A stretch of DNA of 64,000 nucleotides from CAYVBE01 sp964572825 (lineage in GTDB: Bacteria > Planctomycetota > Brocadiia > SM23-32). The stretch covers positions 1 to 64,000 of the forward strand of contig CAZNGS010000013.1 of the NCBI GenBank assembly GCA_964572825.1, written 5' to 3'. Below the pieces are notes generated by a model. That model was given only the letters and a program-made list of their open reading frames with translations. It had not been told where the DNA came from and made no database searches. The translations under genes were made by a program, and so were the position numbers. Shown here piece by piece: positions 17,563 through 26,295 of this stretch; positions within the stretch are counted from its first letter, which is position 1; every line of letters starts with the position of its first letter.

Positions 17563-18624
17563 ATGACCGACGAGAATGCCAAAGTAATAATTGGCGTTTC
17601 GGGCGGGGTGGACTCCGCCGTGGCGACCCTTCTGCTGAAACAGCAAGGGCACGACGTGCGGGCGCTCCACCTGCTCCTCCCCATGTTCGGCGACGACCGG
17701 GACGGGGCCTCAGAGGCGGATGCCCGCCGGGTGGCGGAGCACCTGGGAATCCCCCTGATGGTGCAGGAGGCCCGGGAGGATTTCGAGGAGGAGGTCCTGC
17801 GCCACTTCGCCCGATCCTATGCATCCGGCAGGACGCCCAATCCATGCGTTCGCTGCAACCCGGCCGTGAAGTTCCGCCGGCTGCTCGCCGCGGCGGAGGA
17901 CTGGGGAGCCGCGGCAGTGGCAACCGGCCACTACGTGGCATCCGCAACCGTGAATGGCCGGCACGCGGTCAGAAAAGGCCCCGGTGGGGACGACCAGTCC
18001 TACTTCCTGGCGGGGCTCTCCCAGGAGCAGCTCGCCCGCGCCCTGTTCCCCCTGGCCGGCCTGACGAAGCAACAGGTGCGCCACCGCGCGAAAGCCGAGG
18101 GCATTCCGGTGCACGACCGACCCGACAGTCAGGACCTGTGTTTCCTCGCTTCGGGCCACTACCGCGAATTCCTGCTGGGCCGGGTGCCGGAGGCGTTCCA
18201 GCCCGGCCCCATTGTGCACGTCTCCGGCGAGGTGCTCGGGCAGCACGACGGAATCGCGGGGTACACCGTGGGCCAGCGCCGGGGGCTGGGCATCGCGCAT
18301 TCGGAACCGCTCTACGTGGTGCGCCTGCGTCCCGAGGACAACGCGGTCGTGGTCGGCGAGGAACGCTTCCTTTACGGTTCGCGGCTCCTGCTGTGCGAAA
18401 CCAACTGGATGGCCGTTCCGCCGCCGGAAGAGCCTCTGTGCGCCCGTGTCAGGGTCCGCTACAATCATGCCGGCGGGCAGGCACGGATCGTGCCGCTCGA
18501 GGGGGACCGCGTGCGCGTCGAGTTCACCGGACCCCAGAAGGCACCCGCGCCCGGACAGGCGGCCATCTTCTACAGGAACGATCTGGTCCTGGGCGGCGGA
18601 ACCATCGACGAGGTATTGGAATAG
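17563..18624 (+). CDS. mnmA: tRNA-specific 2-thiouridylase MnmA
   Basis: The 353-residue enzyme adenylates and thiolates U34 of tRNAs for Glu, Gln and Lys. It has the PP-loop SGGVDSAV at residues 13-20, the catalytic cysteine C95 in TPNPCVRCN and the second cysteine C193 in SQDLCFLASG. The C-terminal barrel has the marker HDGIAGYTVGQRRGLGI. It follows nadA by 9 bp and shares a base with the larE start. Being in an operon with a desulfurase suggests direct persulfide supply; no tusA-E genes are visible. Confidence 0.95.
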   Translation: MTDENAKVIIGVSGGVDSAVATLLLKQQGHDVRALHLLLPMFGDDRDGASEADARRVAEHLGIPLMVQEAREDFEEEVLRHFARSYASGRTPNPCVRCNPAVKFRRLLAAAEDWGAAAVATGHYVASATVNGRHAVRKGPGGDDQSYFLAGLSQEQLARALFPLAGLTKQQVRHRAKAEGIPVHDRPDSQDLCFLASGHYREFLLGRVPEAFQPGPIVHVSGEVLGQHDGIAGYTVGQRRGLGIAHSEPLYVVRLRPEDNAVVVGEERFLYGSRLLLCETNWMAVPPPEEPLCARVRVRYNHAGGQARIVPLEGDRVRVEFTGPQKAPAPGQAAIFYRNDLVLGGGTIDEVLE

Positions 18625-19472
18625 TGACTGAAGACGGACAGACCCGGGGGAAACGGGAGCGGCTCGAGGAGGAGCTGCGCCGGGCCGGTTCGGTGCTGGT
18701 GGCCTTCTCCGGCGGGGTGGACAGCACGTGCCTGCTCGCCGTCGCCCGGCAGACGCTGGGCCGCTCGAACGTCCTGGCGGCTACCATCGAGGCGCCTGTC
18801 TTTCCCCGCCGGGAGGTGCAGGAGGCCCGCGCACTGGCCCGGAAGATGGACGTGGAGCACGTCGTATTCGAGCTGGACCCGCTGGACGATCCCCGCTTTG
18901 CGGCCAACCCGCCCGACCGGTGCTACCACTGCAAGCGCAACATCCTGGGCCGGATGCACAGGCTGGCCGACGAGCGCGGCCTGGAGGCCGTGGCCGACGG
19001 GACGAACGCCGATGACAGCGACAGGGACCGGCCCGGCATGCGGGCCTGCCGGGAGCTGCACATCCTGCAGCCCCTGCGGCAGGCAGGACTGACCAAGGCG
19101 GACGTGAGGGCGCTGTCCGCAGAGCTGGGCCTGCCCACCGCGGACAAACCCTCCGGCGCCTGCCTGGCCTCGCGCATCCCCTACGGACGGCAGATAACGC
19201 GGGAGGAGCTGCGCCGCGTCGAGAAAGCCGAGCAATTGCTCTTCAAGAAAGGATTCCGCTGCTTCCGGGTTCGCAGTCACGGTCCCGTAGCGCGGCTGGA
19301 GCTGGGGCCGGATGAACCGGTTCGGCGGCTTCTGCGAGAGCCGGAAAAGACCGAGATCGTCCGCGGGCTCAAAGAAGTGGGATACCCCTACGTGGCCCTG
19401 GACCTGGAAGGCTACAGGGCGGGCAGCCTGAGCGAAGCGGTCCCATCCGAAGAATCACGCGCCGGAGGTTGA
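18624..19472 (+). CDS. larE: LarE-family PP-loop sulfur transferase
   Basis: The 282-residue protein has the PP-loop SGGVDST (29-35), a CYHC pair (C100/C103) and ACLASRIPYG with C180, which matches the sacrificial cysteine of Lactiplantibacillus LarE. LarE sulfurates a pyridinium dicarboxylate mononucleotide made by LarB, on the way to the nickel-pincer cofactor of lactate racemase. No larA, larB or larC is present here, so either they lie elsewhere or this homologue serves another thiolation. It starts with GTG overlapping the mnmA stop by one base and ends 3 bp before the scaffold gene, which makes translational coupling likely. Confidence 0.88.
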   Translation: MTEDGQTRGKRERLEEELRRAGSVLVAFSGGVDSTCLLAVARQTLGRSNVLAATIEAPVFPRREVQEARALARKMDVEHVVFELDPLDDPRFAANPPDRCYHCKRNILGRMHRLADERGLEAVADGTNADDSDRDRPGMRACRELHILQPLRQAGLTKADVRALSAELGLPTADKPSGACLASRIPYGRQITREELRRVEKAEQLLFKKGFRCFRVRSHGPVARLELGPDEPVRRLLREPEKTEIVRGLKEVGYPYVALDLEGYRAGSLSEAVPSEESRAGG

Positions 19473-19475
19473 ACA

Positions 19476-19859
19476 GTGTACAGCGAAAAGGTCATGGAGC
19501 ATTTCACCAATCCCCGCAACATGGGGGAGATCGAGCAGCCCGACGGCGTGGGCCAGGTGGGCAACCCCGTCTGCGGCGATGTGATGAAGATCACCATCCG
19601 GGTCAGGGACAACCACATCGAGGAGGTCAAGTTCAAAACCCTGGGCTGCGCCGCCGCCATCGCCACCAGCAGCATCACCACGGAGATGGCCAGGGGCAAG
19701 TCCCTGGAGGAGGCGATGGCCATAACCCGCCAGCGCGTCGCCGAAGAGCTGGGCGGCCTGCCGCAGAACAAGATGCACTGCTCCAACCTGGCCGCGCAGG
19801 GCCTGCACAAGGCCATCGAGGACTACCGGTCGCGACAGACCGCGGAGAGCAGTGCCTGA
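19476..19859 (+). CDS. iscU: Fe-S cluster assembly scaffold (IscU/NifU N-terminal type)
   Basis: The 127-residue scaffold has the three cluster cysteines C33 (NPVCGD), C58 (LGCAAAIATSS) and C102 (MHCSNLA), plus D35. It lacks the C-terminal Nfu domain of full NifU. The start is GTG at 19476 after GGAGG (19464-19468). As the last gene of the operon it would receive persulfide from the desulfurase and assemble clusters for NadA and other proteins. No hscA, hscB or fdx genes follow, so this is a minimal ISC-type set. Confidence 0.93.
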   Translation: MYSEKVMEHFTNPRNMGEIEQPDGVGQVGNPVCGDVMKITIRVRDNHIEEVKFKTLGCAAAIATSSITTEMARGKSLEEAMAITRQRVAEELGGLPQNKMHCSNLAAQGLHKAIEDYRSRQTAESSA

Positions 19860-20004
19860 GGGCCGGCCGCTCAGCACGGGCTTTGCAGAAGCACATGGCG
19901 TTAGCCACCTCAAACTGGGCTTGTTCCGTGGGGACCGTAACGCGACCCATGGATTCGCCCTTGCCTTTGGTTAGGTGCGTTGACCTGTAAGCCGCGTTGT
20001 TGGG

Positions 20005-20034
20005 GTGACATTCTGTCAGGTGAGATGTTATCAT
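20005..20034 (+). promoter_or_regulatory. Promoter and operator-like palindromes before the ATPase/DUF4276 cassette
   Basis: GTGACA (20005-20010) and TATCAT (20029-20034), 18 bp apart, form a plausible promoter about 90 bp before the ATPase gene. Two palindromes lie on it: TGACA-TTC-TGTCA (20006-20018) covering the -35 side and GTTAT-C-ATAAC (20027-20037) over the -10 box. This layout suits tight repression by a dimeric regulator, but no regulator gene is adjacent. Confidence 0.45.
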
Positions 20035-20126
20035 AACGTGCGTAGTTTACGAATCGGTGTGTGCGTCGGCCCTGGACGTTAGTTACATTATCGCACCTGC
20101 CGGCTGCTACAGCACAGGGCAATCTA

Positions 20127-21383
20127 ATGATTCGGAATACAAGTCCAGGCTCAACCGCAGCAGACCGGGACTCTCCGCCGCGGATTGAGTACCTGCGCGT
20201 TGAGAACTACCGTGCTCTTCAGTCAGTGGAACTGCGGAAGATCACACCCCTTACGGTGCTGCTGGGCCCGAATGGTAGTGGCAAATCCACCGTGTTCGAC
20301 GTGTTCAACTTCCTATCCGAATGCTTCCAATACGGACTGCGCCACGCATGGGACCGGCGAGGCCGGGCCCGTGAGTTGAAGACACGGGGACAAGAGGGGC
20401 CGGTGGTCATCGAGCTGAAATACCGCGAGCGTCCTGGCCAGCCGATCATCACGTATCATCTGGCGATTGACGAGGCAAAGAAAGGGCCGTTTGTCGCCGA
20501 GGAATGGCTCCAATGGCGACGGGGTTCGCATGGCAAACCTTTCCGGTTCCTCGAGTACCACAAGGGGCAGGGCCGGGCTGTAAGTGGCGAAATGCCAGAT
20601 GAGCAAGACCACCGCGTGGAGACACCTCTTCGGTCAGCCGACCTGATCGCCGTCAACACTTTAGGCCAGTTTGCGGAACATCCACGCGTGGCGGCGTTGC
20701 GAGAGTTTATCACTGACTGGTACGTCTCATACCTATCCATCGAAGACACGCGAGCTCAACCGGAGGCAGGTCCTCAGGAGCGCCTGAGCAAGACGGGCGA
20801 CAATCTGCCTAACGTAGTCCAATATCTGAAAGAGCAGCATCCGGAGCGCCTGGAAAGGATATTCGAGACTTTGCGCCGGCGAGTACCGAGGCTCGAACGG
20901 GTCGATGCCGAGCCTATGCAGGACGGCCGCCTGCTTCTTCAGATCAAGGACGCCCCGTTCAAACGGCCGGTACTGTCGCGGTTCGCCTCGGATGGAACGC
21001 TCAAGATGCTCTCCTATCTGGTGGTTCTTATGGATCCGGAGCCGCCGCAGTTCATCGGCGTGGAGGAACCGGAGAATTTTCTGCATCCGCGCCTGCTGCC
21101 CGAGCTTGCCGAGGAGTGCCGCGCAGCGTCAGAGGGGTCGCAGCTTCTCGTTACGACTCACTCCCCATACTTTCTCAATGGGGTCAGGCCCGAGGAAGTC
21201 CGAGTTATCTACCGGGACGAAGAGGGGTTCAGTAAAGTCGAACGCGCGTCCGACATGCAAGGTATCGCGGAGTTCTTCCGGGCTGGCGCCTCGATGGGTC
21301 ATCTGTGGATGGAAGGCAGGTTCGGTCTTGGCGACCCGCTGGTCAACTCCGGTGCGCCGCAAGCAAGCGGGGACACGCAATGA
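20127..21383 (+). CDS. AAA/ABC-type ATPase of OLD-like family (AAA_21), putative defence protein
   Basis: The 418-residue protein is a single ABC-type ATPase domain like those of the OLD/RecF group. It has IEYLRVENYRALQSVEL at the start, Walker A GPNGSGKST (48-56), a signature-like SDGTLKMLS (288-296), Walker B FIGVEEPEN (309-317) and the H-loop TTHSPYFLNG with H345. It lacks the C-terminal TOPRIM domain of full OLD proteins, and that role probably lies in the next gene, whose ATG overlaps its stop (ATGA). Codon use is less GC-rich than in neighbouring core genes, suggesting transfer. ATPase/TOPRIM pairs of this kind act or are suspected in phage defence; that function is inferred here. The start at 20127 has only a weak ribosome site. 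Confidence 0.85.
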   Translation: MIRNTSPGSTAADRDSPPRIEYLRVENYRALQSVELRKITPLTVLLGPNGSGKSTVFDVFNFLSECFQYGLRHAWDRRGRARELKTRGQEGPVVIELKYRERPGQPIITYHLAIDEAKKGPFVAEEWLQWRRGSHGKPFRFLEYHKGQGRAVSGEMPDEQDHRVETPLRSADLIAVNTLGQFAEHPRVAALREFITDWYVSYLSIEDTRAQPEAGPQERLSKTGDNLPNVVQYLKEQHPERLERIFETLRRRVPRLERVDAEPMQDGRLLLQIKDAPFKRPVLSRFASDGTLKMLSYLVVLMDPEPPQFIGVEEPENFLHPRLLPELAEECRAASEGSQLLVTTHSPYFLNGVRPEEVRVIYRDEEGFSKVERASDMQGIAEFFRAGASMGHLWMEGRFGLGDPLVNSGAPQASGDTQ

Positions 21384-21991
21384 GCGTTGCCCACGTGGAA
21401 GTGCTGGTCGAAGAGCCCTCAACCGAAACCGCCCTCCGCGCCCTGCTACCACGTTTGCTGGGAGGGTTGACCTTCAGAGTCTACCCATACCAGTGTAAGG
21501 ATGACCTGCTGGCCAAGCTGCCCAACAGATTGCGCGCCTACCGGTCCTGGTTGCCTCATGATTGGCGGATCGTGGTTGTAGTGGATCGCAACGGCGATGA
21601 CTGCCACGGCTTGAAGAGGGGACTCGAAAGGATGGCATCACGTGCAGGACTCCCCACGAGATCCACCGCCAGCGGTGCGTATTCGGTGGTCAATCGACTC
21701 GCCATCGAAGAACTGGAGGCGTGGTATTTTGGTGACTGGCAAGCTGTGCGCGCCGCGTACCCGAGGGTCTCGCAGAGCATCCCCCGGGGGGCAAGGTACC
21801 GCGACCCAGATGCAATACCGGGAGGTACCTGGGAATCGTTCGAGCGCATCCTGCAGCGGGCAGGGTACTTCCGGACTGGCTTACGGAAAATCGAAGCGGC
21901 ACGCGCTGTTGCACAGCACTGGGACCCGGATGCGAACACCTCGCGCAGTTTCCAAGTGCTGCGAGATGCCTTTCGTGAGATGGCATTTTGA
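21380..21991 (+). CDS. DUF4276 (TOPRIM-like) partner protein of the ATPase
   Basis: The 203-residue protein has the DUF4276 layout. A strand carries an acidic pair (VEVLVEEPSTETAL, E11/E12), a second strand carries VVVVDRNGDD with D69 and D73/D74, and the family motif IEELEAWYFGDW lies around residue 115. These acidic residues match the metal site of TOPRIM nuclease folds. It overlaps the ATPase gene by four bases, so the two are made together. By analogy with two-gene ATPase/TOPRIM systems it may be the effector (nuclease) released or directed by the ATPase. No toxin, methylase or reverse-transcriptase gene accompanies the pair. Confidence 0.8.
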   Translation: MSVAHVEVLVEEPSTETALRALLPRLLGGLTFRVYPYQCKDDLLAKLPNRLRAYRSWLPHDWRIVVVVDRNGDDCHGLKRGLERMASRAGLPTRSTASGAYSVVNRLAIEELEAWYFGDWQAVRAAYPRVSQSIPRGARYRDPDAIPGGTWESFERILQRAGYFRTGLRKIEAARAVAQHWDPDANTSRSFQVLRDAFREMAF

Positions 21992-22084
21992 CGTTGCGGC
22001 CCGGACACTGACCGGCCTTGGGGTACATCAATCGGAAGGACGATGCGGCGCGATCCTGCAAAAGTGCAATCTTGGCCGCACCAC

Positions 22085-23422
22085 TCAGCGCAGGTCCCGG
22101 GGCACGTAGTCTTCCAGGCCCGCTCGGCCGGCCATGATATCCTCCAGCCGGGTGAAGCCCGGCAGAGGCTCCCCGATCAGGGGCATCGCCCATTCCACGA
22201 AATCGTCCGTGACGTCCACCCGGTTCTCGGCGATCCAGCCGGCCGGGAAGGAGCGCTCGGCGTTGGCCACCTCCTCCAGCGGCACCTCGCCGTAGCGCAC
22301 CCGGTATTCGTCTCCGGGCTCGCGCAGTATGGTCGCCATCAGCCCGCTTTTGCCTTCCAGGCCGAGCTCGGCGGCGTGGGCACCGACCCGATATGCCTCC
22401 TCCAGGTCAGTTGATGACGCGCGGGCAATGTCGCGCCGCTGTTTGGTGCCCGGCACATCCACGCGGGCGATGCCCGGCACCACCAGGCGGCTCCGGGCCC
22501 TGCCCTGCCGGTCCACCCGGTCCATCCCGTTCAGGTGGTTCATCAGCAGGTGCGCGGCGGTGGTGCGGGAGGCGCTGAACTGCGCATGCCCGAAGGCGTC
22601 CCGCAGCACGCCGACGTCGCCCAGACTGGCCCCCTCGGTCAGCACCACCATGCAGCGTCCGGCATCTTTCAGCACGCGATTCACGTTCTCCGTGATGAAC
22701 TCCAGGTTGGCCCCGGCGTCGTCGGGATCGAGGGCCTCCGGCATGAGGATCAGCAGCGGCATCTCTCGCCGCGGGTCGGCCAGGCGAGCGGAAGCGGTGA
22801 TGAACCCGATCCTGCGCCCCATGGCCTGCATGATCAGCACGGGGTCGCTGGTGTGGCTGGCCTTGTTTTCCTCATTGGCTTCCAGGACGTTCACGGCCCA
22901 CCACCGGGCCACGCTGCCGTAGCCGGGGTTGTGGTCGCAAACGCCGAAAGTGCCGTCCGGCCGCAGCTCCCCGCCCACGTCGTTGTCCACCGTCTTGGCC
23001 ACGCCCAAACCCTGCAGGTCAAGGCCGGACTGCCGGGCCAGCGCGGCGACCCGGTTGGCCGTGTCCATGGAATCGTTGCCGCCGATGTAGATGAACATTC
23101 CCACGTCGTGGGCCCTGAAGACCTCGACGATCCGCCCGTAGTCCTCGCTGTAGATCTCGCCGGTGTCCTTGCTGGCCAGCTTGTAGCGGCAACTGCCGAT
23201 GGCTCCGGCGCTGGGCGTCTGCCCCAGCAGCCGTATCTGCTCCGGGTCCTGCGCGCCCAGGTCGACCAACTCGTTGCGCAGCACCCCCAGGATGCCCTGG
23301 CGGGCGCCGTACACGGTGCCGACATGTCCCGACGCGAGCAGTGTGTCGACCACTCCGCGGACGGAGTTATTGATGACGGCCGTCGGTCCTCCGGACTGCG
23401 CGACAACTGCGTTCATCGCCAT
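22085..23422 (-). CDS. pfp: 6-phosphofructokinase, probably pyrophosphate-dependent
   Basis: The 445-residue protein is a PFK: AQSGGPTAVIN (8-18), GGNDS (114-118) and KTVDND (143-148). In ATP enzymes the fourth position of the first active-site motif is Gly (GGDGS); here it is Asp, and the KT(V/I)DND lysine is also typical of PPi-dependent enzymes, so PPi is the likely donor and the step reversible. The Asn before that Asp (GGNDS) is a less common variant. GGAGGG precedes the ATG at 23422. It lies 12 bp after the HAD gene and downstream of gnd, a sugar-phosphate operon. Confidence 0.88.
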   Translation of the reverse strand: MAMNAVVAQSGGPTAVINNSVRGVVDTLLASGHVGTVYGARQGILGVLRNELVDLGAQDPEQIRLLGQTPSAGAIGSCRYKLASKDTGEIYSEDYGRIVEVFRAHDVGMFIYIGGNDSMDTANRVAALARQSGLDLQGLGVAKTVDNDVGGELRPDGTFGVCDHNPGYGSVARWWAVNVLEANEENKASHTSDPVLIMQAMGRRIGFITASARLADPRREMPLLILMPEALDPDDAGANLEFITENVNRVLKDAGRCMVVLTEGASLGDVGVLRDAFGHAQFSASRTTAAHLLMNHLNGMDRVDRQGRARSRLVVPGIARVDVPGTKQRRDIARASSTDLEEAYRVGAHAAELGLEGKSGLMATILREPGDEYRVRYGEVPLEEVANAERSFPAGWIAENRVDVTDDFVEWAMPLIGEPLPGFTRLEDIMAGRAGLEDYVPRDLR

Positions 23423-23434
23423 GGTGGCCCTCCA

Positions 23435-24490
23435 TCAGTCGTCCAGGACGAACAGTTTCCCCTGCGGGTGCAACAGTTCGTAGGTGTCGATCCGCTTCTG
23501 CTGGAGCTTCCGATACTCCGCTTCGGCCTCGTAGTCTTCTCTCTCCCAGGGTCCCTCCGGCAGCAAGGCGTTCTCGAATTCCTCCACCAGCCGATCTTCG
23601 AGGGCCCCTCGGTACTGGCCGGCGAAGAAAGCGTCGAAGGCCTCGCGCGCTTTCTCCCACGCCTCCAACTCGCGGCCCGCGATTATGGGATAGAAGGCGG
23701 CGCCGTTGGCGCGGGCGGCTTTCAGGTCGCCGCCGCCGTCGCCCAGCATGATGATCTGGTCATCGTCATAGCCGCCGACCTCTTTCAGCAGGCCTATATG
23801 CTCGGTCTTCTTGCCCATCTCCTTGCCGGCTATGGACTGCACGTGGTGCTTAAGGTCGGCGTTGCCCCACCAGGCCACCAGATCGCTGTAGGGCGTGCCG
23901 GAGACCACCAGCATATCCGCATGATGGGACAGGTAATCGAGCATCTCGGGCACTCCCTCGAACGGGGGCATGTTCAGGGTGACGAACTTGAACGTGCGGT
24001 CCACCGCCTCGCTCCACGCCAGCAGGCGCGTGATGTTGTAGTCCAGCCCGTGCTGCTGGTGATATTCGGTCAGGCTGGGGATGCCGAAGCCCCTTTCGCC
24101 GCCGCTCTGGTCTATCCAATCCACGTAACCCGCCAGGGACGCCTGCAGGTCGTGGATGTGCTCCAGGGACAGCCGGCTCCGCGCGTCAGGGTCTTTCTGC
24201 AGGCTCTCCAGCGTGAGCTGCACCGCAATGTAACGGTCACAGCCCCGTGTCACACCCCAGAGGTTGTGATGCTCGGCGTGCAGGCGGAAGAACATCTCGA
24301 TCCCGCGCAGGCTGTTCATGTCCATGTAGTGCGGGTGGAACACGATCACCTGCTTCGCCCACATGTTGTCCAGCACCGCCCCGTCCGTATCGATGCAGAC
24401 GGCGAAACCGTGCTCGCGGTTCCAGTTGCGGAGTTGCTGCCGGGGGTCGTCGGCGATCTGCTCTTCGGTCATGTCGCCCTGGTAAGTCAT
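23435..24490 (-). CDS. HAD-superfamily hydrolase
   Basis: The 351-residue protein carries HAD motif I as CIDTDGAVLDNM (DxD then DN), motif II in MLVVSGTPYS, a lysine region near GKEMGKKTEH and motif IV as IMLGDGGGDLKAA. A large helical cap lies between motifs I and II (about 60-200). GGAGGAGACC directly precedes the ATG at 24490, which excludes the longer start at 24526. It sits between gnd and pfp, so a phosphosugar phosphatase role is plausible, but the substrate is unknown. The C-terminal 60 residues are unusually charged and tyrosine-rich. Confidence 0.85.
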   Translation of the reverse strand: MTYQGDMTEEQIADDPRQQLRNWNREHGFAVCIDTDGAVLDNMWAKQVIVFHPHYMDMNSLRGIEMFFRLHAEHHNLWGVTRGCDRYIAVQLTLESLQKDPDARSRLSLEHIHDLQASLAGYVDWIDQSGGERGFGIPSLTEYHQQHGLDYNITRLLAWSEAVDRTFKFVTLNMPPFEGVPEMLDYLSHHADMLVVSGTPYSDLVAWWGNADLKHHVQSIAGKEMGKKTEHIGLLKEVGGYDDDQIIMLGDGGGDLKAARANGAAFYPIIAGRELEAWEKAREAFDAFFAGQYRGALEDRLVEEFENALLPEGPWEREDYEAEAEYRKLQQKRIDTYELLHPQGKLFVLDD

Positions 24491-24553
24491 GGTCTCCTCC
24501 ATGGAGGCAGAGTGCTGTTGCGGCATGCCTTCGGCTCGCGGAGCGGGTGCGCT

Positions 24554-26092
24554 CTATTCGGCCGGCGAGAGGTGGTAGCCGCCGCCTTCCCGGTCCACCC
24601 GCTCGAAACCATGCTCGCCGAACCGGTCGCGCTGCGCCTGGATCATGTTCGCCGCCAGCCGGGGCCTTCGGTAGGTGTCGAAGTAGTTCAGCGAAGCGCC
24701 GATTGCGTCCGTGGGCAGGCCCAGGCCGGCCATCGTCCTGACCCACCAGCGCCAGTTGTGCTGGAAGCGCTCACCGTTGAGCACATCGCGGAACTGGGAG
24801 GCCAGCATGATGTTGTGCAGGTCGGGTTGCTCGAGGAAAGCCTGCCGGATGGGGTCCAGCAGATTGGATCGGATGATGCACCCGCCCTTCCAGATGCGGG
24901 CGATCTCGTCCATTTGCAGGGCGAAGTCGCAGTCCCCGCCGTGCTCGTCCGGGTCGATGCTCGAGGCTTCGGACAGGAGCCAGAAGCCCTGAGAGTAGGC
25001 GGCGATCATCGAGCCGTAAAGCGCGTCGGCGCCGGCCTCCATGAGACGTTGCCGATCGGCCTCCACCTCGAGCGCCACGCCCTGGAGGCGGTCTCCGGCC
25101 GCCACGCGCGCGGATTTGAAGGAGCTCATGATCCGCGCCTGCAGGGCGGCGGCGATGGTCGGCACGGGCACGCCCAGGTCGAACGCTATCTGGCTGGTCC
25201 ATTTGCCGGTGCCCTTCTGGCCGGCCCGGTCCAGGATGACGTCCAGCATGGGCTTGCCCGTCTCGCTGTCGGTCATGCCCAGGATCTGCGTGCAGATCTC
25301 CATCAGGTAGCCGCCGTGGCGGCCCTCGGTCATCTCCGCAAAGAAAGGCTCAACTTCGCCCGGCCCGCAGCCCAGCAGGTTCACCAGCGCGTAATACACC
25401 TCGCTGATGGCCTGCATGATGCCGTATTCGATGCCGTTGTGAACGTTCTTGACGAAATGGCCCGCCTCATTATCGCCCATGAAGGTGCAGCACGGCCCGT
25501 CCACCTGGGCCGCCGCCCTCTCCAGCATCTCGCCCACGACCTTGTAGGCATCCTGGTCCCCGCCGGGCATAATGCACGGTCCCTTCAACGCGCCCTCGGA
25601 GCCGCCGCTCACCCCGGTGCCGATGAAGGGTACGCCGCGCTTGCGGAACTCGGCCACCCGGGACTTCGTGCTCCGGGGGTGGGAGTTGGCCGCATCGATG
25701 ATCACGGTTCCGTCCGGTACGGTCTCCGCCAGCGGCGGCACGTCCCGCCGGTCCGTGTCCGAGTACTTCGCCACCGAACCGCTGAAGAACAGCTCGTCTA
25801 TCGGCCCCCAGGGCTGGAACACCGGGTCGTTCGCCTTGATCATCGCCAGCACGGCGCCGTTCGGGCTCTTCAGGTGCTCGCACGCGTCCACCAGCGTCTG
25901 CGCCGTGCCCACCCGATCGGCGATGTCCTCCTCGGCCACCTCGTCCGCGAAACGTTCCGTCACCGCAACCGTCCGGTTCACCCCGATCACCCGGTAACCC
26001 TTGCGGGCGAAATTCCGGATGAAATTCTCGCCCATCACTCCCAGGCCGTAGAGAATCAGATCGTACTGCCCGTCCATCCTGTTGACTGACAT
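24554..26092 (-). CDS. gnd: 6-phosphogluconate dehydrogenase, decarboxylating
   Basis: The 512-residue enzyme oxidises and decarboxylates 6-phosphogluconate to ribulose 5-phosphate. It has the nucleotide loop YGLGVMGENF, the substrate motif GTGVSGGSEGALKGPCIMPGG, the catalytic lysine segment GHFVKNVHNGIEYG and the C-terminal DYFGxH-like NYFDTYRRPRL. It is somewhat longer than the usual 470-480 residues. The ATG at 26092 is chosen for GGAG at normal spacing; an ATG at 26077 is an alternative. It heads a minus-strand unit gnd, HAD hydrolase, pfp. Confidence 0.93.
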   Translation of the reverse strand: MSVNRMDGQYDLILYGLGVMGENFIRNFARKGYRVIGVNRTVAVTERFADEVAEEDIADRVGTAQTLVDACEHLKSPNGAVLAMIKANDPVFQPWGPIDELFFSGSVAKYSDTDRRDVPPLAETVPDGTVIIDAANSHPRSTKSRVAEFRKRGVPFIGTGVSGGSEGALKGPCIMPGGDQDAYKVVGEMLERAAAQVDGPCCTFMGDNEAGHFVKNVHNGIEYGIMQAISEVYYALVNLLGCGPGEVEPFFAEMTEGRHGGYLMEICTQILGMTDSETGKPMLDVILDRAGQKGTGKWTSQIAFDLGVPVPTIAAALQARIMSSFKSARVAAGDRLQGVALEVEADRQRLMEAGADALYGSMIAAYSQGFWLLSEASSIDPDEHGGDCDFALQMDEIARIWKGGCIIRSNLLDPIRQAFLEQPDLHNIMLASQFRDVLNGERFQHNWRWWVRTMAGLGLPTDAIGASLNYFDTYRRPRLAANMIQAQRDRFGEHGFERVDREGGGYHLSPAE

Positions 26093-26148
26093 TCCGGTCA
26101 CTCCGCACGAAGAATCGAAAAAGGACACACTGCTACGCCCGGCCGATT

Positions 26149-26177
26149 ATTCTTGGGGAAAGCGAACGTGCTGTCAA
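26149..26177 (-). promoter_or_regulatory. Candidate promoter of the gnd unit
   Basis: On the minus strand a consensus TTGACA (26172-26177) is followed after 17 bp by AAGAAT (26149-26154), about 55 bp before the gnd start. Confidence 0.5.
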
Positions 26178-26295
26178 AGGAATGCGCCGTGTGGCGTTCC
26201 GCACAAGACTTTCTCATTTGAAGCGCCCGGCAGGATGTGCCATGATCGGCCTTCCGAGGTTCCTGACCCCCGTAACCTACGCCGAGGTGCACCCG

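Noticed and set aside
22535..26089. An 1184-codon plus-strand open frame
   Set aside because: It lies antisense to pfp, the HAD gene and gnd, all with clear active-site motifs, and its translation has no recognisable domain.
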